Of a stretch of DNA of 64,000 nt, positions 49,150 to 62,660 are shown piece after piece. The stretch lies in NCBI GenBank assembly GCA_032207245.1, contig CM063502.1, positions 115,724,197-115,788,196 of the forward strand, given 5' to 3'. Under the pieces are notes generated by a model that was not told the DNA's origin, ran no database searches, and saw nothing but the letters and a program-made list of their open reading frames with translations. Each line of letters starts with the position of its first letter. Positions within the stretch are counted from its first letter, which is position 1. A program made the translations under genes and the position numbers. This DNA is from Pardosa pseudoannulata. Its lineage: Eukaryota; Arthropoda; Arachnida; Araneae; Lycosidae.

Positions 49150-49390
49150 TTATTCTTTCGATTTCTCTAAATTGATTTTTCCAAAAATTCATTTTAATAA
49201 ACTTACGAGTTCCCGCTGTTGTTCTCAGTATAAAGATTATTCTATCAACAGTTAAACGTGATTCGAACGGAAAAATAGAAATATATATAATCTGGATTTG
49301 GGAGGATATTTTATTTTATTCAAAGAGAAAGAGAGTTTTCTTTTCATTTTGACAAATCCAGGTATCAGAGAAGGTGGATAAAATGCTACA
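49150..49390 (+). repeat. Dispersed repeat R1, copy 5
   Basis: ATAAAGATTATTCTATCAAC, AGTTAAACGTGATTCGAACG, GGATTTGGGAGG and AAAGAGAAAGAGAG match R1; the right half is shortened after TTTTGACAAATCCAGG. Confidence 0.82.
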
Positions 49391-49524
49391 ATATATTACC
49401 TTCTATGGTTGTAATTTTAAAATATTATTAACAAATTTTTATCGCCTTCTTATTTATCAAAAGATATATGCTAAAAATTAAGATGAGATTATATACTCCA
49501 TCGCAATTATTTGAATATTTTACA

Positions 49525-49530
49525 TATCAT

Positions 49531-49579
<49 letters not shown>

Positions 49580-49616
49580 CATATATATACATATAATATA
49601 TATATATATATATATA
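49525..49616. repeat. (CA)n/(TA)n microsatellite
   Basis: Runs directly into the solo LTR at 49617. Confidence 0.95.
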
Positions 49617-50350
<734 letters not shown>

Positions 50351-50873
50351 AATATATACATACAACACACACACATACATATTTCAATGTTTTGGGATAG
50401 TCAAAAAAGGTCTCTGTTAGGAGAAGAAAATTGCCTTAATTATACCTGTTTTGTATACTTCAGGGAGAAGAAAGTTCTCAAGTATTTCACATATGAGGGG
50501 GACTTGCTTTCGTTACAGAAATTAAGCAACAAGAATTAGTAGGTGAGCTTTTACACATTAACCCCAGACTTCAATCCTGTTTCAGAACTTGTTACTTCGT
50601 CCTATAATAAATAACAAGATAGCTGATTAACGATCAGTTTACTTCATTAGACTTCTAGCTGAGAAATAGCTCGAATTTTTCGATAAGTTTTGAAACGGAT
50701 TCTCAGTATAGTTTTAAAGTTTGTATAAGTCAAATGTAGTTTGTAAGCACCTATTAACTATTATAAATATTGTTAATAGTATTTGTTTCTGTAGTTACTA
50801 ATAGATTTAATTAACATTTTTCTCCATGGATGGGAATTTATGATTTTTTGGTACAATTTTCATTTTAAATATT
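50351..50873. other. No feature seen
   Basis: Unassigned sequence. Confidence 0.45.
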
Positions 50874-51094
50874 AAAGCATGGTTTAGCTTTACTAGGGCA
50901 AATCAAGAACTGCAATTTATCGTTTGAGTCATGAGTTACAAATCTGTATCAAAATATATATTTCTTCTACATTATATCTTAGCTGTTTGAAAGCATGGTT
51001 TAGATTTACTACTGCAAATCAAGAACTTTATCGTTTGAGTCATGCATTGCAAATCTGTATCAAAATATATATTTCTTCCTCGTTATATCTTAGT
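50874..51094. repeat. Tandem duplication, 116-bp unit, two copies
   Basis: AAAGCATGGTTTAG at 50874 and 50990; both copies carry GCAAATCAAGAACT, TTATCGTTTGAGTCATG and AAATCTGTATCAAAATATAT. Confidence 0.9.
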
Positions 51095-51544
51095 TAACCA
51101 TTTTAAATTTTCAGGCTTATTACATTTTCAATATTATATAGAAGAAAAGAATAATGGAGGTAAATAATAGATTCCAATAAATTATTTCTTAATTACCACT
51201 TTTACAATGAAGATAATCTGTTAATACTATTTTAATGTCTTAAAAATAAGCATTTCAGTCTAAGCCAAAAATTGCATAGAGGGTAATTTTCAATTATTCA
51301 GATAGTCATAAATATGTAGTTTTAGGTAACATGAGAAAAGAAGTAAATGCGGAGTAGATGGGTAGTGTTATCGACATGATTTAGATCTATTTTAATTCAT
51401 ATACTGTATAACAGAAAGAAATTGGACATCTTCAATTTTAGATGCTTTGTTGTATATCTAAAAAATTCTTGGCAAATTATACAGAAATTTCATGGGTGTA
51501 AAGAGCTTATCGGATATCACATATTTAACATTTTGTCAGTCACG
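51095..51544. other. No feature seen
   Basis: A 62-codon frame (51422-51610) has no homology and overlaps the inverted repeat. Confidence 0.45.
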
Positions 51545-51715
51545 TACATCACAAACGATAAACACATCTATTGCTTTATACCCATGTATATCACATGTAA
51601 TACACAATAAATTATATTTTATATGCAGCTTTTATATATTTTAGGTTTTAAATCATATATCACGTGTGATACATAAATGTATAAAGCATTAGATGTGTAT
51701 ATCATATGTGATGTA
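51545..51715. repeat. Inverted repeat with about 58-bp arms, TA ends
   Basis: Arms 51545-51602 and 51657-51715 pair over nearly their whole length with roughly 80% identity; the ends read TACATCAC and GTGATGTA. The core match includes ACACATCTATTGCTTTATAC against its complement. Spacer about 54 bases. Total 171 bp with TA at both tips, as in small Tc1/mariner-type MITEs, though no second copy was found here. Confidence 0.8.
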
Positions 51716-53439
51716 CAGAACAGGTAAACGGTAAAACAAAGGTTTTATCCTAAAGGAAAACAGTGGACCAAATATAAAGCTTAGAGGAAAGAAAATTTTT
51801 TGGATAAAAATTAATGCCTAAAATACATAACATACGGTTATAGAGATGCTTGAAATTATCTGTGTTAATTTCTGTGAAACTTGTGAGTATATTGATGTAA
51901 AAATAGTAGATGTAAAAACAATTTTTTTAAAATCAAACTTTTTACTTAAATTTTTGTTTATAACTAAATATTGTTTATATTGTTTATAATTTCAACCAAA
52001 GCAATGCTATTTCAGGTGACTTGATAAAAGTCATCTGACCCAGGCTCAGTTGGCATTAATACATATTAAATATTTGATGATATATGAATATTTTAACCAG
52101 ATAATTTTGACTTCTCGTGTGTGAAGGGTATAACTTTTATATTTTTGCATATCTTAATAGTCTAGTGCGTAGTGCAAATTATATGAAGATTTCATTTAAA
52201 TATATTTAAAGTTGTCTAAAATATTAATATTTATTTCAGCCCTTTTTAAGTATCCTCAAGAAAATCTCCATATCCTAAACAATTTATCTTAAAGTGATTT
52301 TTTATTTTGTGTATCTTACCCATTTACACCATTTAAATTATTACAACATTAGCAAAACTAAATAATTGCTAAAATTAAAAAGATAAAATACATTACTATT
52401 AAAAAATGTTTTATTTATGCATTAATTCATATATGGGTTATGGAAGACATTGCATTGGGTTGAAAAATATTAAATGTTATATTAAACTATACATATTAAA
52501 AAAATCGTAAAAATAGTTAAATACTTAAAAAAACCTTAATAGCTCCTGGAATACACATGCATGTCCAACAAATTATCAAAGATAAATATATACTTATAGT
52601 AAATATATATTTTTTAAAAAAGATATATTTATAACTATATGTACAAGGTACAATGTATTTCAAGTATTATTTTTAACAGCTTGATTCCAAAAATCATCAT
52701 TTCTCAAATCTTTGTTTCTGCTCTTTAAATCCATGAAGTTTTAGGACAATTCATCAAAGAGTTTTCTAAATATGAGAAAAATCATCTAATATCGAAAGTG
52801 TCAAATTACTTTCTGGTATACAGCGTTTATATCGACGTAGAATTAGCCAAACATGATATAAATATCGTGTGTCAACATTATTTATATTCTGGTTTTGAAT
52901 CTTTATTACTTGATGACAAAGTCAGCTGTAAACAAGTTAACACCATTACATAATGCTCATACTGTTCAGGATTAGCTTACAATCCTTGATAGATATATTA
53001 CTTTTGTTAAGTGACTTCATATATCTGTACATATTTCCAATTTAATAAGAACTAGATTTATAACAATATCAACAGCTGAAAGAAGTCTAATCTCATATTA
53101 ATGTAAAGTAATTATGTCACAAAATTCATAGGATTTATGGTCACATACCGAATATATTTATGAATATCTAATGAAATACATGTCAGAAATTGAGTCAGTT
53201 TTGAAGGCAAAAATCATTCCTTGGAACTATGTATCAGATTATAACAATGTAACCGTTTGGTGTAAGCTTTTTCTCCTACAGAACGTGAGTTTATATTACC
53301 TTTCTGTATAATTTTGTTAGATTTTTTATGTGCAAGAATAAAATTGCTTACTGTTTACTGAAAACTAGATACATTTTAGAGTGTATAAGAAATGAATGTC
53401 TTTGATATACAAATTGAGTTTTTTAGAAATTGATTTTAA
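51716..53439. other. No feature seen
   Basis: A+T-rich, about 1.7 kb, nothing supportable. Confidence 0.55.
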
Positions 53440-54225
53440 GTTAAAAAATTAGTCACCAAAAATTATATAAAATTTGAAACTAGTATTGAGGTGTATGGTT
53501 ATTTGGTAGTTTCAGATATTTAGATCAGTTTAAAGAAATTGTTTGGGTACTTATTAAAGAAACTTTAGTTGTCTTGAAATTTTCCTTCAGATTTACAATT
53601 GATTAATATGCCTCCTTATTTTGAAACTAAAATTAACAGGCGTATGAAAGAGTTTTGGATTAATTTTAAAGAATTAATTTAATTACATTTTTGACTTTTA
53701 TAAGGTTACCAAGTGGTAAATAAAAATAATTTTTGAACAATTTATTATAATAATTACAGAAAAGTCAAGAGTTTTAGATTTAGAAAATAAAATATTTATA
53801 GGCTATCTTTTTTTAATATAAATTTGCTATAATGCATTGAAATAGAAATCAAAAGTAGTATTTAGATGTATGGCTATTTAAATATCTTGCAGTTTGTACT
53901 TTGGAATTATTTGGTATACTTAGTTCATCATTAGAATTTTCTTCCTTCATTGTTTGGGTATACGTTACAAAAATTAATGTGTGTAACCTTTCCTAAGTTT
54001 TGCAATCATCTAATAAACTTCAATTTATTTAATTAAAAAGTAACTGTAATTTAGCAAGCATATGAAAGAGTTTTGGAATAATTTAAAGGAATATAATTAA
54101 CTACATTTATAATAAGCTTTTATAGGGTCCACTTCCACGTGTTAAAGAAAAATAAGTCTTGAAGCAATTTATAATAATTATTCTAGAAAATTCAAAAGTT
54201 TTCTACTTTGGAAATGAAAGTCTAA
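53440..54225. repeat. Direct duplication, about 0.4-kb unit, two diverged copies
   Basis: TGTATGG(T/C)TATTT at 53493 and 53868, and TATGAAAGAGTTTTGGA at 53643 and 54061, with further matches (AATTTATTATAATAATTA against AATTTATAATAATTATT). The spacing differs by about 40 bases between halves, so indels have accumulated. Confidence 0.75.
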
Positions 54226-54537
54226 AAGTTACATGATAAAATTATTCGCTGAACCTTCGCACAAACGCAATCCATCTTTATCACTATGAGCAAACAGGGG
54301 CAATTTTTCTTAAAGTTACTGCGTATGAAAGCTTGAACTCGCGGAGCTGGAGGAAAAGAAAAGAAGTATGGATATAAATTAATCATAATTTCTTAATTTA
54401 TATTTTAATAACTTTTTCAGGCACTTGCACTTATTTTAAGACCGAGTTTTTCATTAGTTCGAGGGAATTGTTAAAGATAAACTTTTCCTCACTTGCGTTA
54501 GAAATTGCTATTTATTATTTGGCGGACTGTTTCTCTT
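54226..54537. other. No feature seen
   Basis: Unassigned; a slightly G+C-richer patch at 54300-54350. Confidence 0.4.
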
Positions 54538-56165
54538 GCCATAATTATACAAGAACTTGATAATGTCTACCTTTAATCAATGGGATATATATATGTTGAA
54601 GGTCCTAGAAATAGATTATGAATAATTATTGCTTATTTTTCTCAGTCTCTTTTCAGGGGCACAAAATGTTTCCTTATAAATGCTGTTGAATTAATAGTTC
54701 TATATTAATAATTTAGTGTAGTACAATAATGTAATTGCAATTTAAAAATATATCACATTTTCAAAACAAAATTTTTTTTGGCTGAAATAAAAAGTTGCAA
54801 TAATTATACAACAACGTGATAATGCCTATCTCTAATCAATGGAATATATATGCATAGTAAAAAATGAATTTGTTGACGGTCCTAGAAATAGATTATGAAT
54901 AATTATTGCTTATTTTTCTCAGTCTCTTTTCAGGGGCACAAAATGTTTCCTTATAAATGCTGTTGAATTAATAGTTCTATATTAATAATTTAGTGTAGTA
55001 CAATAATGTAATTGCAATTTAAAAATATATCACATTTTCAAAACAAAATTTTTTTTGGCTGAAATAAAAAGTTGCAATAATTATACAACAACGTGATAAT
55101 GCCTATCTCTAATCAATGGGATATATATGCATAGTAAAAAATGAATATGTTGACGGTTCTAGAAATAGATTATGAATAATTATTGCATATGTTTCTCTTG
55201 TCTCTTTTCAGGTGCACAAAATATTTTTTTACAAATGCTGTTGAATTAATAGTTCTCTATTAATAATTTAGTGTAGTACAATAATGTAATTGCAGTTTAA
55301 AAATATATCACATTTTCAAAACAAAATTTTTTTTGGCTGAAATAAAAAGTCGCAATAATTATACAACAACGTGATAATACCTATCTCTAATCAATGGGAT
55401 ATATATGCATAGTAAAAATGAATATGTTGACGGTCCTAGAAATAGATTATGAATAATTATTGCTTATTTTTCTCAGTCTCTTTTCAGGGGCACAAAATGT
55501 TTCCTTATAAATGCTGTTGAATTAATAGTTCATTATTAATAATTTAGTGTAGTACAATAATGTAATTGCAATTTAAAAATATATCACATTTTCAAAACAA
55601 GTTTTTTTTTTGGCTGAAATAAAAGTTGCAATAATTATTCATCAACGTGATAATGCCTATCTCTAATCAATGGGATATATATGCATAGTAAAAAATGAAT
55701 ATGTTGAAGGTCCTAGAAATAGATTATGAATAATTATTGCATATTTTTCTCTTGTCTCTTTTCAGGTGCACAAAATATTTTTTACAAATGCTGTTGAATT
55801 AATAGTTCTCTATTAATAATTTAGTGTAGTACAATAATGTAATTGCAATTTAAAAATATATCACATTTTCAAAACAAAATTTTGTTTGGCTGAAATAAAA
55901 GTTGCAATAATTATTCATCAACGTGATAATGCCTATCCTTAATCAATGGAATATATATGCATAGTAAAAAATGAATATGTTGAAGGTCCTAGAAATAGAT
56001 TATGAATAATTATTGCATATTTTTCTCTTGTCTCTTTTCAGGTGCACAAAATATTTTTACAAATGCTGTTGAATTAATAGTTCTCTATTAATAATTTAGT
56101 GTAGTACAATAATGTAATTGCAGTTTAAAATATATCACACTTTCAAAACAACTTTTTATTTTGCT
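54538..56165. repeat. Tandem array, 277-bp unit, about 5.8 copies
   Basis: GGTCCTAGAAATAG or GGTTCTAGAAATAG begins at 54601, 54878, 55155, 55432, 55709 and 55985: period 277 four times, then 276. Units share TTATGAATAATTATTGC, CTCTTTTCAGG, GCTGTTGAATTAATAGTTC, GTGTAGTACAATAATGTAAT and TTTTGGCTGAAATAAA. Two subtypes are visible: one with CTCAGTCTCTTTTCAGGGG (units 1, 2, 4) and one with CTTGTCTCTTTTCAGGTGC (units 3, 5, 6). Non-coding. It qualifies as a small satellite array. Confidence 0.97.
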
Positions 56166-56350
56166 GAATATTAATAATGAAATGTAGTTAACACTATTAC
56201 AAAAGTGTGTATAAAAAGTCTGGAAAATTGTTGTAAAGCTGTTTTCAATTTTTTTGTATTTACAACCTGATTATACTCATAAATCATATATGAATTATGT
56301 TTTGTAAAGATATAGGGCTTTTAATTACATTTGTGAAAGGTTTCACATCG

Positions 56351-56394
<44 letters not shown>

Positions 56395-57620
56395 TCTGAT
56401 ATCTCGAACTCAAAATCTTTTCTGACAATGGCATTTTAATACAAATTGTAAATAAAACTCTTATTATGAAGTTACATTTACTTATAAGGGACATAAAACA
56501 GTAGTTAAAAAGAAATTTTAAAATTTTGTGAATACTGCTAAAAAGCTAATATTTATGTTCCCTTTTAGGTTATGAATAATCCTAAAATTTAAAACGCAAC
56601 TCTTAGAAATTTGTTTTATGTATAATTTCATTTTCTAGAAATTTTAAATTGAAACCAGGCGTAAAAGCCAACAATACTAATACTCTAATCTGAATATAGA
56701 CTAGGACAAATATTTCACTCTCATAAGATCATATTTATGCTATCATTATGATTTAATCATAGATTATTTTACATGATACATCACAGGGAGTTTGAGAAAT
56801 AAGAAAAATGCTTTTTATACTTAAACTTAGGTAATAAGGAAAAATTACAGGCGTTATTATCCAACTAAAAGAGGTACGTAAAATGTATCTCACTAGCGAA
56901 ATATTTATCTTATCAATGGTAACGTTCAAAATTTACTTTGGAATTTAAATATAAGAAGGAATTCACACTCTTGAATTTTGTATACAAACAATTCGGGGAT
57001 ATCATTGTCCTAATGGTAAAGGGATCTATAGAAATTTCTGCTATTTTATTTGGGATTTTCCTATTTTGTTTACAAGGAATAATATATAAAAAATTAAAGA
57101 GAACTAAATTATTCTCTGCGTAATAAATTAATATTTTTGTAATAAAAAATATAGATTAGAATTACGAAATACAACTTTTAAATTCTAAATATTAATTAGT
57201 AATGAAGTTAAAACTCACATAAACGATTAATTAGAATTACACAGTAATTAACCATTTACTAAAAGAAGTTCAGATCTAAAAAATTAAAAAATGAATTATT
57301 CAAACAAAATAAGTTTGTGATTAATATATTTTCTAAAGAAATAAATTCCCGTTAACTATTAAAATTGACTATTTAAAATAAATTTATTCTTCATCGCAAA
57401 AATTAATAAATTACCAACTACATGCTTACTTAGTGCATAATTATTTATTGTTTCTTACAATGCTTCTTACTGGAGGATATTAGCCCCCCTTGAGAATTTA
57501 AGAGATGTATTGAGTTTAGCCTTTGAGATAAGAAGAAGAATCCATCAATCATTCCCATGTTCTTGTCCAACAGTTAATTGCCCCTTAAAAGGGTATAAAA
57601 TTTAACTACAAGGAACCTGT
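56166..57620. repeat. (TA)n run, otherwise no feature
   Basis: A pure (TA)n run lies at about 56353-56390. The remainder is A+T-rich; the 61-codon frame at 56938-57123 has no recognisable homology. Confidence 0.6.
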
Positions 57621-58833
57621 GTTTCGGAAAAAAAAATTAATTGACGAATAATTTTTTATATAGCTCGTTTCGATCTTTTCTTTTATAAAGTTTCTGCTTT
57701 GTTTCTGGTTGTTCATTTTATTCTCATGTGGCCATACTAAGAAGTAGTATTTATTGAAATGGAATTTATTGTAATTAAAAATAAATAATATATAATATCT
57801 TCAACAAAAATGAATCCAGCAATACATATCTCAATATTTTAAAGTTTTGATTTTCGTTCTTTTATAAAATTTCTGTTTTGTTTACAGTGACACATTTTAT
57901 TCTGAATTAACATCACAAAAAATTGGGGAACAGTGATATGGTGTTTATGAGTTTAAATAATATTAGAGTATAGTAATAGCGTTAACAATGCTGATTACAG
58001 ATGATTATAGTTTAAGTTATGAAATTTTTTCTTTTAAAAAATTTTCTGTTTTTGAATCACCTGCCCATTTTTTTCATTTAAGCATAGAGAACTAGTACGT
58101 ATTATAATTTCACTTTTTTGGTGCTATAAATTAAAATTTAACTTAAATGTGTCAGAAAATAGAAATCCTGAATACTGTTGCTCAGTTACAACTACTAAAA
58201 TATCAATGGTTGCTAGGATTACTGCATTAGAAAATTCATGTACATATTTCCAGTAGTTCACCAAATTTATTTAAAAATCACAAATCATTTACAATTTTTT
58301 AATTTACACAGTGGTAGAATATGTTTTTTGCTTTACATCGTTTTACAATGTAAAGGAAGTTTTGCAATCAAAGCATATTTAAGTGTTAAAATTTCAAAAG
58401 AAGTACTCATAATGATAATGAATCAAATTTGGAAATTTTCTCTATTAAGTCTTAATTTAACTACACGGAGAGTTTATATTTTAAAACTTTAAATATCCAT
58501 TTCTATAATTCCAGAACTGGTTATGACTAGTTTTGTTTTGACGTCTTTAAGTAGGTTCGTAAGCATGTAGTAAGTATCTCGTCTAACCCAAAAGGTATTA
58601 GACGTAAATGGTAGAAATTTTGTACTTGAAATTGCAAAACCTAGTTTTATTTCCCTCGTTTTGATCACAATCCTTATTTTATATAAAAATTTCAATATAA
58701 CGTATATTAACGCTGGGGGGTTTAACCCAAAAACCATTAGCCGTAAAGTGTTCAAATCTTTTATTTGCTACTTTAACTTAAATAATACTTCTTAATATAA
58801 TGATTATTAATTCTGCTTATCTTCATTAGATAA
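57621..58833. other. Unassigned, with a weak threefold motif
   Basis: TTCTTTTATAAARTTTCTG occurs at 57678 and 57857, with a poorer third version at 58028 (TTCTTTTAAAAAATTTTCTG split by one change). Frames at 58238-58492 (+) and 58489-58755 (-) have no recognisable homology. Confidence 0.45.
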
Positions 58834-59010
58834 CCGGTGATCGATTGAGTAACACACTGCTCTTCTGTACCGGGATGGTTATGTTTGAATCCCACTGCTG
58901 GCACTGATGTTCGAAACGGCTTAAGCAATAGGTCTCATTCTAATTAGCCCTCATGTAGCAAAAAAAAAAAAACAAAAACAAAATTCCATAGTGCTCCAAA
59001 ACAAACCACT
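58834..59010 (+). mobile_element. tRNA-derived SINE copy S3
   Basis: The B-box side is clear: GTACCGGGATGGTTATGTTTGAATCCCACTG split across 58868-58896. Then GGCACTGATGTTCG, CGGCTTAAGCAATAGGTC and a tail TAGTGCTCCAAAACAAACCA. The A-box side is worn. An A12 run (about 58960-58971) interrupts the tail. Same family as S1, S2, S4 and S5. Confidence 0.75.
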
Positions 59011-60895
59011 AGGTAAAAGTATTTGAGCGGTACTGAGAGAGCATAGCTACCTCGATCAAAGAAACCTACTTTCAATATTGTAGAGAATTTGAAAGCTATA
59101 ATTATGATCAAGCATGATGCAAAATACAAAAAAAGATGTATAATATGAGTACAAGGAAATCATGAGGTGTTTACATAATATTTTTTATTATGTAGACGTT
59201 TTTGAAGCATACATCAACACAGCAGAATGTGTTTAGCAATCTTTCACTGGAAACTGTTTGCTGCACTAAATTCTGTGTACAGTTCTGTGTAAAGAAACAG
59301 AACGAACATAATTTTTTAAAGATATTTTATAAAATATGAAAAATCCTTAATATCCCATAACTTATCTATATATGATTGTTTATGATTTTTAGAGACTATC
59401 CTTATAAAAACATTTAATTATTCCATATCTGATGCTGCTAAAATACATAACATTAATGAATCTGATATTTCTCCTATCACGTTATTACCATGGCCATTTG
59501 TAATATTACCATTAATATAGTAGAAACTGATGTTGAAAAATAAATACTAAGTTCTTTGATTAGTTAATGTACTTGGAAAAACCCAGTAATTAACATTACT
59601 ATCTATGATCTGATATTTGGTGAAGGGGTAACACTACACACAAGTTTTGGTACATAAAAACTATCTTGATTGCAACCTACGTCTTAAATATTTAAAAGCT
59701 CTAATGGTCTGTGCTGACGAATGCACTGTAATTCACTCTGTCAAAGACAAACGCAACTAGTTTTACCCAAAGCTTATACTTGTTAGACAAGGCAGAACAT
59801 TAAATTAACAAATGATCTTAATTTTAAGAAATATATTAAAATGAATACTGTTTAAATACAGCTAAATCATGACATAATGTTTCAAATTGCAGTTTACCCA
59901 TAATCTTTTTAACAAGGTGTGTTATAATTTTATTTAAGAATTTATGAAAACATTTTGCAGTCAAACTTTCTCAACTCTCTTTAATCATCCTTAAAAAGTA
60001 CTTTGTTGTCTTATAAATCGCATCCAATGACTTTTCAGTTCTGATTATCTTTTTTACATATATCATTGGGTTCTCAAACTATTAATGGTTGGTTGCTTAT
60101 AAACAGACGTCACTGAAAGTTCTTTCGAATGTGTGCCATAAATTTGTTAAACTTTCTTATTGAGAATGCAGAGTAAAATTTTATTGGTAAACAATAACCA
60201 TATTAACTTTATACCTCATTTTTCTTATTGAATTATGGATTAGGTTGAGGAAATCTTCTAATTTGGCTAAAAGTTTCAGGTAAATTTTGCTTCAGCTGGT
60301 ATTTCACGGTAGTTTTTACAAGTCTCTTCAATGATTTTTAGTGACGTATTGAAAAGGATAGAATGTCCTATATCCTGAACTAGAAGCCCACAATTTTTTA
60401 TTATAAGCTAATTTGAAAACTTGCACACGGGACGAATTACGATAAATTTTAACAATTAGGGTGAAAAGTTCTTTTGAGAAAGATACCGATTATAAATTTG
60501 GGATGACTTTCAATTTTACTCTTTTCCAATATTCATTGTTAGTTCTAGGTATTCTTATAAAAATATGTCACTTTGATATATATGGTCTTTAAATATATAT
60601 AATTCTTTTTGAGTTAGTATTTTGAAAACCTCTCAAAATTGGATATTGTAGTTGTCGAGAAAATTTCGGCGCATATTCTGTTTTACACCATACCTCTCAA
60701 ATAGTTAGAGGTAAAATAAAAATAGATTCGGATTTTAAATTTTAGTTTTCTTTTAGTAACCCCTTCTCTCCCATTCATTTGGTAAATTTAAAAAATTCAA
60801 TATGTATATACATTGGTATAATAATGTTTAATTTATTACTAAGAAATGACCTATGGATCAATGTCTGTGAATATATGTAATAATGACCTATAGAT
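59011..60895. other. No feature seen
   Basis: About 1.9 kb of A+T-rich sequence. The 61-codon frame at 58944-59129 (-) overlaps the SINE tail and is chance. Confidence 0.5.
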
Positions 60896-61430
60896 ATATG
60901 TAAACTTTACTCTGCATATCTATTAACACTTATGTACATAATGTTGTAAATTGCAGATACTAATATTGAATAATATAGTCAGAAAGCCATAGACTACAAT
61001 ATTTAGAAAATAGAATCTACTATACAATCGTTGATATTAAACAATGATGACTTTCGAAAGCTGAATATACACTTGGAGAAAAATTTAACTCTGAAATATG
61101 GCTATGTAGAAAAATCTAAGGAATAACTAGCAAGAGTTACTATCTTTACTATTTTTGTAACAATGAAAGATTATGCTTATATACATCATATTGTAAATTG
61201 AAGCTATTAATATTGCATTTTGAGGTCAAGAAGCCGTAGAATAAAGTTTTTAGAGAATAGAGGCTGTTATACAATCATTGATATTAAGCAATGATACCTT
61301 TTGAAAGGTAAAGAAACTCTAAAAAAATGTTCAACTAGGAAATATGATTATGTAGAAAAATTTAGGGAATAACTGCAAAGTTGAGTTACTATCTTTACTA
61401 TGTTTTTTGCAATAATTAAAGATTTACTAA
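60896..61430. repeat. Tandem duplication, about 248-bp unit, two copies
   Basis: TTGTAAATTG(C/A)AG at 60944 and 61193, ATACAATCRTTGATATTAARC at 61022 and 61271, and GTTACTATCTTTACTAT at 61136 and 61386. Diverged, non-coding. Confidence 0.85.
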
Positions 61431-61599
61431 CATGTTTCCAAACTCAAACATGTGACCCAGTTGTTACAAATTGCAAGCAGTTTTATCGTGGTTATATGTT
61501 TTGGCCATTTAATGCTATCTTGCTCCGGGAACAATGTTTGAAAAGTACTTTACATTATTCAGACAAAAGAATACTCTATCAGAAGATTCCCCTTTTTCT
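61431..61599. other. No feature seen
   Basis: The 69-codon frame at 61400-61609 has no recognisable homology. Confidence 0.4.
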
Positions 61600-61785
61600 C
61601 ATCTTTTGAGACAGAGGGAGTTTGCTACGTTCATTTCCTCTTTTTATCTGGACAGCTCGATGTTTGAGTGGAGGTTTTCAAGGCATTCTTTCGGAATAAA
61701 ATAACTATAAAAAGATTTGATTCGAAATCGATATAAAAGGAAGAGGGATATAAAAAATAACTTAGATTCGAGAGTGTTTGGGGTG
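61600..61785 (+). repeat. Dispersed repeat R1, copy 6 (diverged)
   Basis: GAGACAGAGGGAG, TCTGGACAGCTCGATGTTTG, GGCATTCTTTCGGAATAAAA and AGAGTGTTTGGGG follow R1 order. It lies 12 kb from the main R1 cluster and is the most diverged copy. Confidence 0.7.
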
Positions 61786-62276
61786 GACGTAATTCTTTAA
61801 GATTTCCCTAGTGCCGCTAAGCTGGCTGCGAGAGTAAGTTTTGGGATATTTTCTAACTTTTAATTTTCTCCATTTTGTCTCTAGAGGTACAACAGCAGAA
61901 ATACACAGTTTAGAGGAGGAATTACAAATATTCCGATAACTTGACATTTCTTTATTTTTTATGTTTGGAACTTTTATTCGGTTGTACTGAAATTGTATCA
62001 TGTGAAACTACAGAAGTAAAAGAGGTGGAAGGGAACCGTCTTCTTTCAAAATCGAATGTTGGAAATGAGATAGGATGTTGCGCTTTCTAAAACGTTTAAT
62101 CTTTTTTGGAAAATTGTATTTTCTAATGCATTAACCCTTTGTATCACAGTTCTGTTGCAATTTTGTATCGTACACAAAATATGTCATTTCCACAGTAAGC
62201 TTAAAAATATTGTTTTGTTAAGTGTTAATACACTGAAAATTTTACAATGAGCAAAATTTCTCTCTAGAATGAAAAA
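61786..62276. other. No feature seen
   Basis: The 79-codon frame at 61762-62001 (-) has no recognisable homology. Confidence 0.4.
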
Positions 62277-62395
62277 CGGTGGCCGAATGATTATGGCGCG
62301 GATCTTCGGTACCGGAGTTTGTGGAGATAAATCCCACTGTGGTATGGATGATTGGCTTTAAGAAATATGTCTAGGTCTCATTAATCATCATGTTG
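62277..62395 (+). mobile_element. tRNA-derived SINE copy S4
   Basis: GGTGGCCGAATGATTATGGC (A-box, from 62278), CTTCGGTACCGGAGTTTGTGG, degenerate B-box GAGATAAATCCC, CACTGTGGTATGGATG, then GGCTTTAAG and TAGGTCTCATT. The middle GTTCG block has been lost. Good match to S1 and S2. Confidence 0.85.
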
Positions 62396-62660
62396 ATATT
62401 TGTAATAAAGAGTTATAGTTCAACAACACCAGCGAGAAGCTAACCTAAAGGCGAAAGCGAATTGAGTGACCCCATTGGTCAAGAGGGGTTGCTAACCTCG
62501 GAGTAGCCCTCTTCGGCCAAGGCAACGCTGTCCAACGAGCTTTTTCGAGATATCTGCAGGCCCCCTCGGAGAGAGAGCAAGGAAGAAGGAGAGTAGAGCT
62601 TAATTTCTTCTGCACCAGTTATTACACCATTTCTTTTTTACGCCAAGACGCCATGTTTGG
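62396..62660. other. Unassigned higher-GC island
   Basis: Bases 62430-62600 are among the most G+C-rich in the window (for example CCCTCTTCGGCCAAGG). AATAAAGAG lies just before it (62403), and a short tRNA-like start, TGGTCCCATTGGCATAATGG, follows it (62680-62699). No frame shows recognisable homology. It could be part of an LTR or leader of a retroelement. Confidence 0.4.

Noticed and set aside
54538..56165. CRISPR-like or VNTR coding array
   Set aside because: Units are contiguous 277-bp tandem repeats with no short repeat/unique spacer pattern and no coding frame; the window is also eukaryotic in character.
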